Origin: Alphaproteobacteria bacterium
GTDB taxonomy: Bacteria > Pseudomonadota > Alphaproteobacteria > CADEGL01
NCBI GenBank assembly: GCA_026400755.1
Contig: JAPLOM010000053.1
Coordinates: 1-43,941 of the forward strand
Reading direction: 5' to 3'
DNA length: 43,941 nt
A program made the translations under genes and the position numbers. Below are positions 16,571 through 25,262 of the stretch, one piece after another (position 1 is the stretch's first letter; each line of letters opens with the position of its first letter). The notes below the pieces were generated by a model. The model was given only the letters and a program-made list of their open reading frames with translations, did no database searches and was not told the origin of the DNA.

Positions 16571-17317
16571 TCAGACCCGGAAGACGTACTTCTTGGTCCC
16601 ATCCCGCTCGATATCAGGCGGGAAATTGCGGCGCTTGTCGGCGAAATACTGCACGCGGTGATCGCCGTATTTCTCCAAGTTGTAGGTCAGATACAGGATC
16701 CGCCGCTGCTCCTTGGTGAAGTTCGGCTTGGAGGCATGCGGCACGAAGCTGTCGAAAAACAGCACGTCGCCCGGCTGCGTCGGCACGGCCACGAGGCCAA
16801 GCTTGTCCTCCGACAGGGGCGCCCATTCCTTGCCCACCATGCCTTCGCGATGACGGCCGGCGACCAATTCGAGGCAGCCGTTCTCGAGCGTCGCGGGATC
16901 GATGGTCACGAGTGCTGTGACGAACAATGGCGCATAGGTCGTCCAGCCGGCCTGCTGGTCCTGATGCGCCTTGAAGCCATCGCCGCCGGGCTTCTTGAAA
17001 TTGATCTTTTCCTTGAACAGCGCGACCGGCCCGCCCATCAGGCCGGCGACCCACGCGCTCAGCCGGCCAGCGCGGACCAGCCCGTCGAGCTCCACATGAA
17101 AGGGACAGAAATTCTCGATCCGCTGCACCACCCGCTTGCCGGATTCGGTCAGGCTGTCCTCGTAATAGACCATCTGCCGACCTGGCACTTCCGGCGCGTC
17201 GGTGACTTCCTTGGTCCAGCGTGTGATCTCGGCCATCTCCGCCGGGCCGAAGAAGCCTCGCGCGACGAGGAACCCGTCGCGTTCGAAATTGGCGCGATCC
17301 TGTTCGGCCGGCAGCAT
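16571..17317 (-). CDS. Phytanoyl-CoA dioxygenase (PhyH) family Fe(II)/2-oxoglutarate oxygenase
   Basis: A 248-residue double-stranded beta-helix oxygenase. The iron triad is H118-x-D120 (AHQD) and H194 (FVPHAS), with R206 placed to bind the 2-oxoglutarate carboxylate. Members hydroxylate small organic acids, acyl-CoAs, phosphonates or compatible solutes; the substrate cannot be read here. The ATG at 17317 with GGGAG at 5 nt is preferred over the ATG at 17332, which would overlap the upstream stop. It directly follows the nucleotidyltransferase gene with 11 bp between them, so the two products probably act on one pathway, perhaps modification of a polar head group or a phosphonate. That link is inference. 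Confidence 0.87.
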   Translation of the reverse strand: MLPAEQDRANFERDGFLVARGFFGPAEMAEITRWTKEVTDAPEVPGRQMVYYEDSLTESGKRVVQRIENFCPFHVELDGLVRAGRLSAWVAGLMGGPVALFKEKINFKKPGGDGFKAHQDQQAGWTTYAPLFVTALVTIDPATLENGCLELVAGRHREGMVGKEWAPLSEDKLGLVAVPTQPGDVLFFDSFVPHASKPNFTKEQRRILYLTYNLEKYGDHRVQYFADKRRNFPPDIERDGTKKYVFRV

Positions 17318-17328
17318 GGGCTCTCCCT

Positions 17329-18090
17329 TCACGACGCGAGGGCGGGCAAAACCTGCGCACGCGCCTTATCGACGTCGGCCTGAAAGTCGATCTCGATCCA
17401 GGGCAGATCGCTGACGTCCTCGAACCCGAACGTGCCGGGCGAGGCGGCCAGGATCATGTCCCGGATGGCCTCTTCATACTCCAGTTCGGGCTTTCCCGCA
17501 TCGACATAACCGCGCGCGCGTCCGGCCAGATCGGCGGCCGTCTCGGGCGCGAAACGAAAGAACCCGACCGATTCGCCATGCCACTCGTGGGGCATCTGCG
17601 GCTTCTTGTGGAAATCGACGATCTGACCGCCGGCAATGCACAACTTGACCGGCTCGTCGCCAGGCTCGATCGCCTTGTCGAGCAAGAGGCAATTCGGCTT
17701 GGCGCTGCCCACCAGGCGCGACAGCATCCGCATGTCGTAGAGCACATCGGCATCCATCAGCACGACCGGACGTCCTGCGCGCAGCACACCCTCGGCCGTC
17801 GCCAGCGAAACCACGCTGCCGTTGCGGAAATCCTGGTTCGTGAACGTGGCTACAGATTTACCCTCGGGCAGCGCGTCCAAGGCGGCCCGGATCTTCTCGG
17901 CCTGGTAGCCGACAACGACAGAGATGTCCGTCACGCCGCAGTCGCGCAAGAAACCCACATGCCGCGCCAGCAGGCTACGGCCGCCGAAATCGAGCAATGC
18001 CTTGGGCGGATGATCGCCGGCCCCCGCGCCGCCCAGCCGGCGCCCCACGCCCGCGGCCAGGATGACGGCTTTGGTTTCCTTTGGTGACAT
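17329..18090 (-). CDS. NTP transferase domain protein (sugar-/phosphocholine-type nucleotidyltransferase)
   Basis: A 253-residue single-domain nucleotidyltransferase. The N-terminus VILAAGVGRRLG (residues 9-20) and PKALLDFGG (about 29-37) form the NTP-binding signature, and VLMDADVLYD (about 109-118) carries the metal-binding aspartate. The size and lack of a C-terminal beta-helix place it near the LicC-like choline-phosphate and aminoethylphosphonate cytidylyltransferases rather than GlmU or GalU, though the substrate is not proven. It is the first gene of a two-gene leftward unit with the PhyH dioxygenase; upstream lies the hppA terminator. Confidence 0.82.
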   Translation of the reverse strand: MSPKETKAVILAAGVGRRLGGAGAGDHPPKALLDFGGRSLLARHVGFLRDCGVTDISVVVGYQAEKIRAALDALPEGKSVATFTNQDFRNGSVVSLATAEGVLRAGRPVVLMDADVLYDMRMLSRLVGSAKPNCLLLDKAIEPGDEPVKLCIAGGQIVDFHKKPQMPHEWHGESVGFFRFAPETAADLAGRARGYVDAGKPELEYEEAIRDMILAASPGTFGFEDVSDLPWIEIDFQADVDKARAQVLPALAS

Positions 18091-18119
18091 GGCGCGGCTT
18101 CACTCCTTCGGCACAAACG

Positions 18120-18151
18120 AAAAGAGGCCCCGGATTGCACCGGGGCCTCTT
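18120..18151 (-). terminator. Rho-independent terminator of hppA
   Basis: A perfect 12-bp stem (AAGAGGCCCCGG / CCGGGGCCTCTT) around the 6-base loop TGCAAT (minus strand) begins 17 bases after the hppA stop and runs into TTTT on the minus strand. It separates hppA from the nucleotidyltransferase gene. Confidence 0.92.
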
Positions 18152-18168
18152 CGCGAATCGGGCAATCC

Positions 18169-20247
18169 TCAGAACTTCGCGAGGATGGCCAACAGCAGCA
18201 ACGCCATGATGTTCGCGATCTTGATCATGGGGTTGATAGCAGGACCCGCGGTGTCCTTGTACGGGTCGCCGACAGTGTCGCCGGTCACCGCCGCCTTGTG
18301 AGCGTCGGAACCCTTGCCACCGAAATTGCCTTCCTCAATGTACTTCTTTGCGTTGTCCCACGCACCGCCGCCGGACGTCATCGAAATGGCGACGAACAGG
18401 CCGGTGACGATCGTGCCGAGCAGCATGGCACCGAGCGTGGTGAACGCCGCCGCCTGGCCCGCGATAACCAGCACAATGAAGTACAGCGCGATGGGCGCAA
18501 GGATGGGCAGCAGCGAGGGCACGATCATTTCCCGGATCGCAGCCTTGGTCAGAAGATCGACGGCCACGCCATATTCCGGCTTGGCCGTGCCTTCCATGAT
18601 GCCCTTGATCTCGCGGAACTGACGGCGGACCTCTTCGACCACTTCTCCGCCCGCACGACCCACGGCCTGCATGCCGAGAGCGCCGAACAGATAGGGCAGC
18701 ATGCCACCCAGGAACAGGCCAACCACGACGAACGGATTGTCGAGCGAGAAGGTCACCTCGACGTCCGGGAAATAGTGGGCCAGGTCCTGCGTGTAGGCCG
18801 AGAACAACACGATCGCCGCGAGGCCGGCCGAACCGATGGCGTAGCCCTTGGTGACGGCCTTCGTGGTGTTGCCAACCGCATCCAGCGCGTCCGTCGTCTT
18901 GCGGACCTCCGGCGGCAGTTCCGCCATCTCGGCGATGCCGCCCGCGTTGTCGGTGACAGGGCCGTAGGCGTCGAGAGCGATGACCACACCAGCCAACGCC
19001 AGCATCGTGGTCGCCGCGATCGAGATGCCGAACAGGCCGGCAGCCAGGAACGAGGCGATGATGCCGACCGCGATCACGATCACCGGCAGGGCGGTCGCCT
19101 CCATGGAGATGGCAAGGCCCTGGATGATGTTGGTCCCGTGACCCGTGGTCGAAGCCTTCGCCACGCTGGTCACCGGACGATGGCCGGTGCCCGTGTAGTA
19201 CTCGGTGATCCACACCAGAAGCGCGGTCACCGCAAGGCCGATCAGCCCGCACCACAGAAGCGACATGCCCGTGATCGTGCTTTCGCCGATGGGTGTGCTG
19301 AAACCGTTGAACAGCCTGTGCGTGACCGCGGCAATCAGGACCGCCGAGATCAAGGCCGAGACGATCAGGCCCTTATAAAGAGCGGCCATGATCTTGTTGT
19401 CGGAACCCAGGCGCACGAAGAACGTGCCGATGACCGAGCCGATGATGCACACGGCGCCGATCAGCAACGGGTAAAGCATCACGGCCTCGACCGAGGGGCC
19501 CGCGAAGAACAGCGCGCCCAGAAGCATGGTGGCCACGATGGTGACGACATAGGTCTCGAACAGGTCGGCGGCCATGCCGGCGCAATCGCCGACGTTGTCG
19601 CCCACGTTGTCAGCGATCACGGCGGGGTTGCGCGGGTCATCTTCGGGAATATTGGCCTCGATCTTGCCGACCAGGTCGGCGCCGACGTCCGCACCCTTGG
19701 TGAAGATGCCGCCGCCAAGACGGGCGAAGATGGAGATGAGCGAGGCGCCGAAGCTGAGCGCGACGAGCGATTCGATGATGTGCCGGATGTCCATGCCCAT
19801 GCGCTGGAGCACGAAGTAGTAGATGGTGACGCCCAAGAGGCCGAGGCCGACGACCAGCATGCCGGTGACCGCGCCCGACTTGAACGCGATGGCCAGTGCC
19901 GGCTTAAGGCCGCCGCGCGCGGCTTCCGCCGTACGGACGTTGGCGCGCACCGAGACGTTCATGCCGACATAGCCGGCAACGCCCGACAGGATAGCGCCGA
20001 TAAAGAAGCCGATCGCCGAGCTGATGCCGAGGAGCACCCCGAGCAGAACGCCGACGATCACGCCGACAATGGCGATGGTCCGGTACTGCCGGTTGAGGTA
20101 GGCGCGGGCGCCTTCCTGGATCGCGGCTGCAATCTCTTGCATGCGCGCATTGCCGGGACTCGCGGCGAGCACTTGGCGGCTCACGACCACTCCGTAAGCC
20201 AGCGCGAGCACACCGCACGCGATGATCAGCCATTCCATACCGGACAT
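18169..20247 (-). CDS. hppA: K+-insensitive pyrophosphate-energised proton pump
   Basis: A 692-residue membrane H+-pyrophosphatase with about sixteen helices. It hydrolyses PPi in the cytoplasm and pumps protons across the inner membrane. The catalytic loops are clear: [35 protein letters not shown] (read in two parts) and [10 protein letters not shown]. The segment [10 protein letters not shown] has Lys at residue 463, where K+-dependent enzymes have Ala, so this is the K+-independent type. The start ATG at 20247 has AGGGGGA upstream; a longer open frame to 20880 exists but its extra 200 residues are basic, low-hydrophobicity antisense-like sequence and belong to no membrane pyrophosphatase. 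Upstream 170 bp (20248-20417) hold its promoter. Confidence 0.96.
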   Translation of the reverse strand: MSGMEWLIIACGVLALAYGVVVSRQVLAASPGNARMQEIAAAIQEGARAYLNRQYRTIAIVGVIVGVLLGVLLGISSAIGFFIGAILSGVAGYVGMNVSVRANVRTAEAARGGLKPALAIAFKSGAVTGMLVVGLGLLGVTIYYFVLQRMGMDIRHIIESLVALSFGASLISIFARLGGGIFTKGADVGADLVGKIEANIPEDDPRNPAVIADNVGDNVGDCAGMAADLFETYVVTIVATMLLGALFFAGPSVEAVMLYPLLIGAVCIIGSVIGTFFVRLGSDNKIMAALYKGLIVSALISAVLIAAVTHRLFNGFSTPIGESTITGMSLLWCGLIGLAVTALLVWITEYYTGTGHRPVTSVAKASTTGHGTNIIQGLAISMEATALPVIVIAVGIIASFLAAGLFGISIAATTMLALAGVVIALDAYGPVTDNAGGIAEMAELPPEVRKTTDALDAVGNTTKAVTKGYAIGSAGLAAIVLFSAYTQDLAHYFPDVEVTFSLDNPFVVVGLFLGGMLPYLFGALGMQAVGRAGGEVVEEVRRQFREIKGIMEGTAKPEYGVAVDLLTKAAIREMIVPSLLPILAPIALYFIVLVIAGQAAAFTTLGAMLLGTIVTGLFVAISMTSGGGAWDNAKKYIEEGNFGGKGSDAHKAAVTGDTVGDPYKDTAGPAINPMIKIANIMALLLLAILAKF

Positions 20248-20417
20248 TTTTCTATTCCCCCTAAAGGAAAGGACGAAAGGCACGGTTGCGCGCGCATCGC
20301 GCGGCCCGGCCGTTGATTGGCCCGGAACATGCCAGAACGAGGCACTGGGCGCAACGCCCAAAAGCCCGACAGCTTGCCTAAGATTCAATGGCTTGGCGGA
20401 TTTTCTGACCCTCTGTT

Positions 20418-21596
20418 TCAGGCCGGCGCGGCTGGGTGCCGCCGCAGCCACAGGATCGCCACCACGGCCAGCCCAATCACGGGCACGACCCCCAGATTGA
20501 TGGCCGCCCAACCCAAATCGTGCTGGACCTTGCCCGCGGTCAGCGCGGCCAGGGTGACCATGCCGTACATGAGAAAGTCGTTCACGCCCTGGATCTTGGC
20601 GCGCTCGGCCGGCTGGTGCGATTGGGTCAGAAGCGTGGTCGCACCGATAAATAGGAAGTTCCAACCCACGCCCAAGAGCACCAGCGCCGCCCAAAAGAAA
20701 TCGACGCTGTCGCCCGACAAATTCACGCCGACGCAGGCAGTCAGGAGCACGGCGCCCGCGACCATCACGTTGAGCACGCCGAACCGGCCGATGAGATGGC
20801 CTGTCACGAAAGACGGCGCATACATGCCCAGTACGTGCCATTGGATGACGAAGGCCGTGTCGCCGAAGTCGTGGTTGCAAGCCAGCATGGCCAAGGGCGT
20901 GGCATTCATCACCAGCGCCATCACTCCATAGGCCGCCGCGCTGCAGAACATGGCGGTGTAGCAGATGGGCTGGCGAATCACTTCGAGAAGAGGTCGGCCG
21001 GTGCGCCCGCCGATGATTTCGGTTGGGCGCGGAATCTTCACGAACGCCAGCACGGCGGAAACGCCGAGATAGAGGAAGATGAGCGCCAGATAGCAGCCGG
21101 CGAACAAGACGGGCTCGAACACGTCGCGGCTATAGAGGGCCAGGTTCGGGCCGATCACCGCGGCGGCCACGCCGCCGGTCAGCACGAGCGAGATGGCACG
21201 GGCGCGATGCTTGTCTTCCGCCACGTCGGCGGCGGCGAAGCGGAAGAAGATGGCAAAACCGTAGAACACGCCGATCACGCCGGAGCCGATGGTGAAGCCC
21301 CAAAAACTGTTCTGAAAGATCGAGACGATGGCGATCACGGCGCCCACGATGCCGACGGCCGCGCCCAGCCAGAAGCCCGCGCGCCGTCCGATCCGCCGCA
21401 TCAAGTTGGAGGCGGGAATCGTGGTCAGCATGGTCACCACGAATTGGAACGCCAGCGGCAGGGTCGCATCCGACTTGTCGATGGCCAGCGAATAACCGAC
21501 CAGGGCCGCCGTCGTCGCGATCAGCGACGCGCCCGACATCGCCAGGCCCTGACAGACGGCCAGGAGCAGAATGGGCTTCCAGGTCTTGAGCGTCAT
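20418..21596 (-). CDS. MFS transporter linked to thiL
   Basis: A 392-residue major facilitator protein with twelve predicted helices. The N-terminal half contains [16 protein letters not shown], the motif A region between TM2 and TM3 (about residues 63-78). Substrate unknown. Its ATG overlaps the thiL stop (ATGA, 21593-21596), so it is translationally coupled and the last gene of the long riboflavin/thiamine unit. A MFS gene after thiL is a recurrent alphaproteobacterial arrangement; a role in vitamin or precursor transport has not been shown. It ends 171 bp before the hppA start. Confidence 0.85.
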   Translation of the reverse strand: MTLKTWKPILLLAVCQGLAMSGASLIATTAALVGYSLAIDKSDATLPLAFQFVVTMLTTIPASNLMRRIGRRAGFWLGAAVGIVGAVIAIVSIFQNSFWGFTIGSGVIGVFYGFAIFFRFAAADVAEDKHRARAISLVLTGGVAAAVIGPNLALYSRDVFEPVLFAGCYLALIFLYLGVSAVLAFVKIPRPTEIIGGRTGRPLLEVIRQPICYTAMFCSAAAYGVMALVMNATPLAMLACNHDFGDTAFVIQWHVLGMYAPSFVTGHLIGRFGVLNVMVAGAVLLTACVGVNLSGDSVDFFWAALVLLGVGWNFLFIGATTLLTQSHQPAERAKIQGVNDFLMYGMVTLAALTAGKVQHDLGWAAINLGVVPVIGLAVVAILWLRRHPAAPA

Positions 21597-22591
21597 CGGG
21601 CGGTTGGCGCTCCGAAGTGCCGGTAGCCGCCCTGCCCCATGTCCATCGAGCCGCCCGCCGCATCACACACTGTTACGCCGCTGCCGGCCGCTATGGTTCC
21701 GATGCGCGTCAGCGCGATACCCGTTTCCGTCGATAGTACCGCCAGCGCGCCGTCGCGCGACGCGGGTGCGGTGAACAGGATCTCGTAATCGTCGCCGCCG
21801 GTCAGGATTTCGCGCAGCCGCTCCGGCGCGCGTGCCAGCACGGTACGAGCCGCGGCGGACAGCGGAACCCGCGCCGCCTCGATCTCGGCGCCCAAGCCGG
21901 ATGCGTCGCAGATGTGGCGCAGGTCGCCCACCAGCCCGTCCGACACATCCATCGCCGCGTGCGCCACGCCAACAAGACGCGGGCCAAGCGTCACGCGCGG
22001 GCGCGGCAAGCGGTAGCGATCCGCGAGCGACGCCGCCGCATCGGCGTCCACGCCCAGAGATTCGCCGCGCGCGGCGGCCAGGCCCAATGCACCATCACCG
22101 ATGTTGCCCGAGACCCAAACACCGTCTCCGGCCCGCGCGCCATTGCGGCGCAGCGCCTGCCCTTGAGCGACCTCGCCCATGGCGGTGACGGACAAGGTGG
22201 TCGGGCCGGGCGTCGCGGTGGTGTCGCCCCCCGCGAGGGCAACACCGAACTCGTCCTGGTCCTGCGCCAGGCCGCTCGCGAAGGAGGCGATCCACGACTC
22301 GTCCACGGCGGGCCCCAGCGCGAGTGTCATCAGATAGACGGTTGGAGTGGCGCCCTTGGCGGCCAAGTCCGACAGGTTCACCCGCAACATCTTGCGGGCG
22401 ATCAGACCGGGGGGATCGCTGGGAAGAAAATGGACGCCTTCGACCAGCGCGTCCGCCGTGACGATCAGATCGCGGCCCGCGCCAACGCGCAACGCGGCGG
22501 CGTCGTCTGACAGTCCCAGCGCGCCTTCGCACTTCGCCGCGAGCGGCTTGAAATAGCGCGCGATGATCTCGAATTCATCGAGGCTTGGCAT
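21593..22591 (-). CDS. thiL: Thiamine-monophosphate kinase
   Basis: A 332-residue PurM/SelD-fold kinase that phosphorylates thiamine monophosphate to the active diphosphate with ATP. Evidence: GLSDDAAAL (residues 26-34, Mg/ATP binding), TADALVEGVHF (45-55), LSDLAAKGATP (about 73-83), AGGDTT (about 121-126) and the MDVSDGLVGDLRHI segment (about 215-228), ending with ILTGGDDYEILFT. It overlaps nusB by 17 bases at its 5' end and the MFS gene by four bases at its 3' end. The nusB-thiL order is widespread in proteobacteria. Confidence 0.95.
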   Translation of the reverse strand: MPSLDEFEIIARYFKPLAAKCEGALGLSDDAAALRVGAGRDLIVTADALVEGVHFLPSDPPGLIARKMLRVNLSDLAAKGATPTVYLMTLALGPAVDESWIASFASGLAQDQDEFGVALAGGDTTATPGPTTLSVTAMGEVAQGQALRRNGARAGDGVWVSGNIGDGALGLAAARGESLGVDADAAASLADRYRLPRPRVTLGPRLVGVAHAAMDVSDGLVGDLRHICDASGLGAEIEAARVPLSAAARTVLARAPERLREILTGGDDYEILFTAPASRDGALAVLSTETGIALTRIGTIAAGSGVTVCDAAGGSMDMGQGGYRHFGAPTAR

Positions 22592-23078
22592 CGACTTGCA
22601 TCTCGCCGGCGCGCAGGGAGCGCGCCAGCTTGTCCAGGACGCCGTTCACCAGCCCGGTCTCGCGCTCGGCGAAAAAAGCGTGGCTGATGCCGACATGCTC
22701 GGCCAATGCGACACGCGCGGGTACGTCGATACGTGTCAAAATCTCGAACGTCCCGGCGCGTAGGATGACGCGGAGCAACAACTCAAGGCGCTCGACGGTC
22801 AAATCGCGCGCAAGCGCACCGGCGATAAGCTGGTCGATCTCGCCTTTACGCTCCACCACGCCCTTGACGATATCGTCGAAGAAGTCACGGTCGAACGAAG
22901 GGTTCTCGCCGCCATCCAGCGTCTCGACCGCGAAGCGGCCGGGAAACTCTCCCAGCACGGCCGCGTCAGGCTTCTCACCGGAAATTTCGAGCTGATACAG
23001 GGCCTGCACCGCGGCAAGCCGCGCCGCACGGCGCGCCGACGGCTGGTCATCGGCCTTGGGGCGTACTTCGGTGTTCAT
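22575..23078 (-). CDS. nusB: Transcription antitermination factor NusB
   Basis: A 167-residue all-helical RNA-binding protein of the rRNA antitermination complex, acting with NusE (S10) on boxA RNA. Family marks are ARRAARLAAVQALYQLEISG at the start (residues 15-34) and ELLLRVILRAGTFEIL followed by VALAEHVGISHAFF and FVNGVLDKLA-like VNGVLDKLA near the end. Start: ATG at 23078 overlapping the ribH stop by ATGA; a longer frame to 23126 adds residues that belong to the ribH 3' end. The ribH-nusB-thiL order is highly conserved. Confidence 0.95.
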   Translation of the reverse strand: MNTEVRPKADDQPSARRAARLAAVQALYQLEISGEKPDAAVLGEFPGRFAVETLDGGENPSFDRDFFDDIVKGVVERKGEIDQLIAGALARDLTVERLELLLRVILRAGTFEILTRIDVPARVALAEHVGISHAFFAERETGLVNGVLDKLARSLRAGEMQVDAKPR

Positions 23079-23518
23079 CGTGGATCGAGATTGAAACGCT
23101 GGCGCAGGGACAGCATGTCCAAACATACGCGCGCCGCGCCGCCGCCTTTATCCTGGCGGTCGACTCGCGCGCGATCCCAGGCCTGGGCCTCGTTCTCGAC
23201 CGTGAGGATACCGTAGCCGATCGCGATGGCATGACGGATGGCCAGATCCTGCAGCCCGCGTGCGCTTTCGCCGCAAACATAATCGTAATGGGTCGTTTCG
23301 CCCCGGATCACGCAGCCCAGCGCGACATAGCCGTCATAGGAACCGGTCTGCACCGCCATCTGCACGGCGGCGGGAATCTCGAATGCGCCCGGCACGGTGA
23401 TCCGCTCGAACGCGGCCCCGGCGGCTTCCAGCGTGGCAACCGCCCCACGCGCCATCTCGTCGGCGATCGCTTCGTAGTAGCGCGCCTCGACGATCAGGAT
23501 GTGGGGACGCTTGGCCAT
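23075..23518 (-). CDS. ribH: 6,7-dimethyl-8-ribityllumazine synthase
   Basis: A 147-residue lumazine synthase that joins 5-amino-6-ribitylaminouracil with dihydroxybutanone phosphate in the penultimate step of riboflavin synthesis. Markers: VPGAFEIP (about residues 42-49, substrate-binding), ALGCVIRGETTHYDYVC (about 66-82, with the catalytic His next to the Tyr) and IGYGILTVENEAQA. Length is normal for the icosahedral or decameric enzyme. It follows the RibBX gene by 3 bp and is coupled to nusB by an ATGA overlap. Confidence 0.96.
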   Translation of the reverse strand: MAKRPHILIVEARYYEAIADEMARGAVATLEAAGAAFERITVPGAFEIPAAVQMAVQTGSYDGYVALGCVIRGETTHYDYVCGESARGLQDLAIRHAIAIGYGILTVENEAQAWDRARVDRQDKGGGAARVCLDMLSLRQRFNLDPR

Positions 23519-23521
23519 CGC

Positions 23522-24646
23522 TCAGCCTTCCAGGAACGGCACGGCGCGGCGTTCGACGACTTTCAGCCCATAACCTTCAAGGCCGACGATGGTGCGCGGC
23601 GTGTTGGTGAGAAGAACCATTTCCTTGACGCCAAGGTCGAGAAGAATCTGGGCACCCACGCCGTAATCGCGCAGTTCGCCGCCGCCAGGCGTGCGCTCGC
23701 CGTTCCGGATACGGACACGGTCGGACAGGCTGGTTGGCGTCGGCTCACGGATCAACACGATCACGCCCCGGCCCTCATTCGCGATCAGACGCATGGCCGA
23801 ATGCAATTCGTGGCCGCGGCCCGGCGTGCGCTCGCCCAGCACGTCCGTCAAAAGATTGAGCGCGTGCATGCGCACCAGCACCGGACCGGGCTGGGACAAA
23901 TCTCCCTTCACCAGCGCCACGTGCTCCGCATAAGCCACCCGGTTGCGGTAGACGTGCATCTTGAATTCACCACCGTGAATGCTCTGCAACGTCGTTTCGA
24001 CTTGGCGTTCGACGATGCGTTCCTTGCGGCGGCGATAGTTGATCAGGTCGGCGATGGTCGCGATCTTCAAGCCATGGTGCTGGCAGAAGGACACCAAGTC
24101 CGGCAGTCGCGCCATGGTGCCGTCGTCGTTCATGATCTCGCAGATCACGCCCGAGGGGTTGAGCCCCGCCAGCCGCGCAATATCTACGGCGGCCTCGGTA
24201 TGACCGGCACGCACCAGAACGCCGCCGTCGCGCGCGACCAACGGGAACACGTGACCGGGGCTGGTGATGTCGTCACGGCTCTTGCTGGGGTCGATGGCGA
24301 CCGAGATCGTGCGCGCGCGGTCAGAGGCCGAAATGCCGGTCGCGATTCCCTCGCGCGCCTCGATCGACACGGTAAACGCCGTCTGGTGCCGCGACAGGTT
24401 GTTCTGCGACATCAGCGGCAGGCCCAGCTTGCTGACCCGCTCATGCGGGAGCGCCAGGCAGATCAAGCCGCGGCCGAAGCGCGCCATGAAGGTGATGGCC
24501 TGGGGCGTCGCCATCTGCGCGGGGATGACCAAGTCGCCTTCGTTCTCGCGGTCTTCGTCGTCGACCAGCACGACCATGCGGCCGTTGCGCGCGTCTTCGA
24601 TGATCTCCTCGATGGAGGAAAGGTAGTCGCGATATGAGGTCGTCAT
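23522..24646 (-). CDS. ribB: 3,4-dihydroxy-2-butanone-4-phosphate synthase fused to a degenerate GTP cyclohydrolase II domain (RibBX type)
   Basis: A 374-residue two-domain protein. The N-terminal RibB domain (residues about 1-205) is intact: VLVDDEDRENEGDL with the acidic metal/substrate residues, HQTAFTVSI, TSPGHVFPLVAR and GHTEAAVDLA-type GHTEAAVDIA. It converts ribulose 5-phosphate to dihydroxybutanone phosphate and formate. The C-terminal half has the GTP cyclohydrolase II fold, but the zinc-binding GD-x-x-SLRCDCG segment reads TDVLGERTPGRGHEL, with no cysteine, and the RQEGRGIGL loop reads REPTPTSLSD. It should not hydrolyse GTP. This is the RibBX arrangement described for proteobacteria. 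Start: ATG at 24646; an earlier frame overlaps ribE. Confidence 0.93.
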   Translation of the reverse strand: MTTSYRDYLSSIEEIIEDARNGRMVVLVDDEDRENEGDLVIPAQMATPQAITFMARFGRGLICLALPHERVSKLGLPLMSQNNLSRHQTAFTVSIEAREGIATGISASDRARTISVAIDPSKSRDDITSPGHVFPLVARDGGVLVRAGHTEAAVDIARLAGLNPSGVICEIMNDDGTMARLPDLVSFCQHHGLKIATIADLINYRRRKERIVERQVETTLQSIHGGEFKMHVYRNRVAYAEHVALVKGDLSQPGPVLVRMHALNLLTDVLGERTPGRGHELHSAMRLIANEGRGVIVLIREPTPTSLSDRVRIRNGERTPGGGELRDYGVGAQILLDLGVKEMVLLTNTPRTIVGLEGYGLKVVERRAVPFLEG

Positions 24647-24647
24647 G

Positions 24648-25250
24648 TCAGCTCCGTCCCGCCAGTCGCGCGGCATAGCGTGCCAGCAGGTCAACCTCCA
24701 AATTCAACCTATCGCCGGGGGCGAGAGCGCCGAAGGTGGTGTGAACGCGCGTATGCTCGATGATATTCACGCCAAATCGCGCGCCACCACCCGGAATATC
24801 CCGTACTTCGTTCACCGTCAGCGAGACGCCGTCGAGCGCGACGGAACCCTTCGCGGCGATGTAGGGCGCCACCTCCGCACTGGTCTCGATCACAAAACGG
24901 ACGCTGTCGCCTTCGGGCTCGCGGGAAATCACCAATGCCGTCGCATCGATATGACCGGTGACCAGATGGCCGCCCAGTTCAGCACCAAGCGAAAGGGGAC
25001 GCTCGAAATTCACGTGGGTCCCGGCCTTCCATGACCCGAGCGTCGTGCGCGCCAACGTCTCGGCCGACGCCTTGGCCGCGAACCAGCCCGGCCCTTTCTC
25101 GATCACGGTGAGGCAAGGCCCGCTGCACGCGATGGAGGCGCCGATTTCGACCGTGCTCATGTCGTAACCGGTCGCAAACGCGAAACGGGTGTCGCCCGCG
25201 CGTTCGACGGCCGTGACGCGGCCCAAATCCGTGATGATTCCCGTGAACAT
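24648..25250 (-). CDS. ribE: Riboflavin synthase alpha chain
   Basis: A 200-residue riboflavin synthase that dismutates two lumazines to riboflavin and the pyrimidine. It begins MFTGIITDLG, as nearly all members do, and is built of two similar lumazine-binding barrels: residues about 1-96 with SIACSGPCLTV and FERPL, and residues 97-195 with GGHLVTGHIDATA, SVALDGVSLTVNEV. It overlaps closely with its neighbours: 12 bp after ribD, and one base before the RibBX start. This places it in the leftward ribD-ribE-ribBX-ribH unit. Confidence 0.95.
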   Translation of the reverse strand: MFTGIITDLGRVTAVERAGDTRFAFATGYDMSTVEIGASIACSGPCLTVIEKGPGWFAAKASAETLARTTLGSWKAGTHVNFERPLSLGAELGGHLVTGHIDATALVISREPEGDSVRFVIETSAEVAPYIAAKGSVALDGVSLTVNEVRDIPGGGARFGVNIIEHTRVHTTFGALAPGDRLNLEVDLLARYAARLAGRS

Positions 25251-25262
25251 GAGCGGCCTAAG

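Noticed and set aside
18298-20316. A 672-codon open frame on the plus strand opposite hppA
   Set aside because: It is an antisense shadow of hppA: very rich in Arg, His, Asp and Gln, with no recognisable domain or ribosome site. The minus-strand frame is an unmistakable pyrophosphatase.
20248-20880. N-terminal extension of the hppA frame by about 210 codons
   Set aside because: The extra residues are basic and lie opposite the end of the MFS gene; membrane pyrophosphatases begin close to [10 protein letters not shown], which has a good ribosome site.
23231-24637. A 468-codon plus-strand frame opposite ribH and the RibBX gene
   Set aside because: Composition (His, Arg, Asp, Gln rich) and position show it to be antisense to two certain genes.
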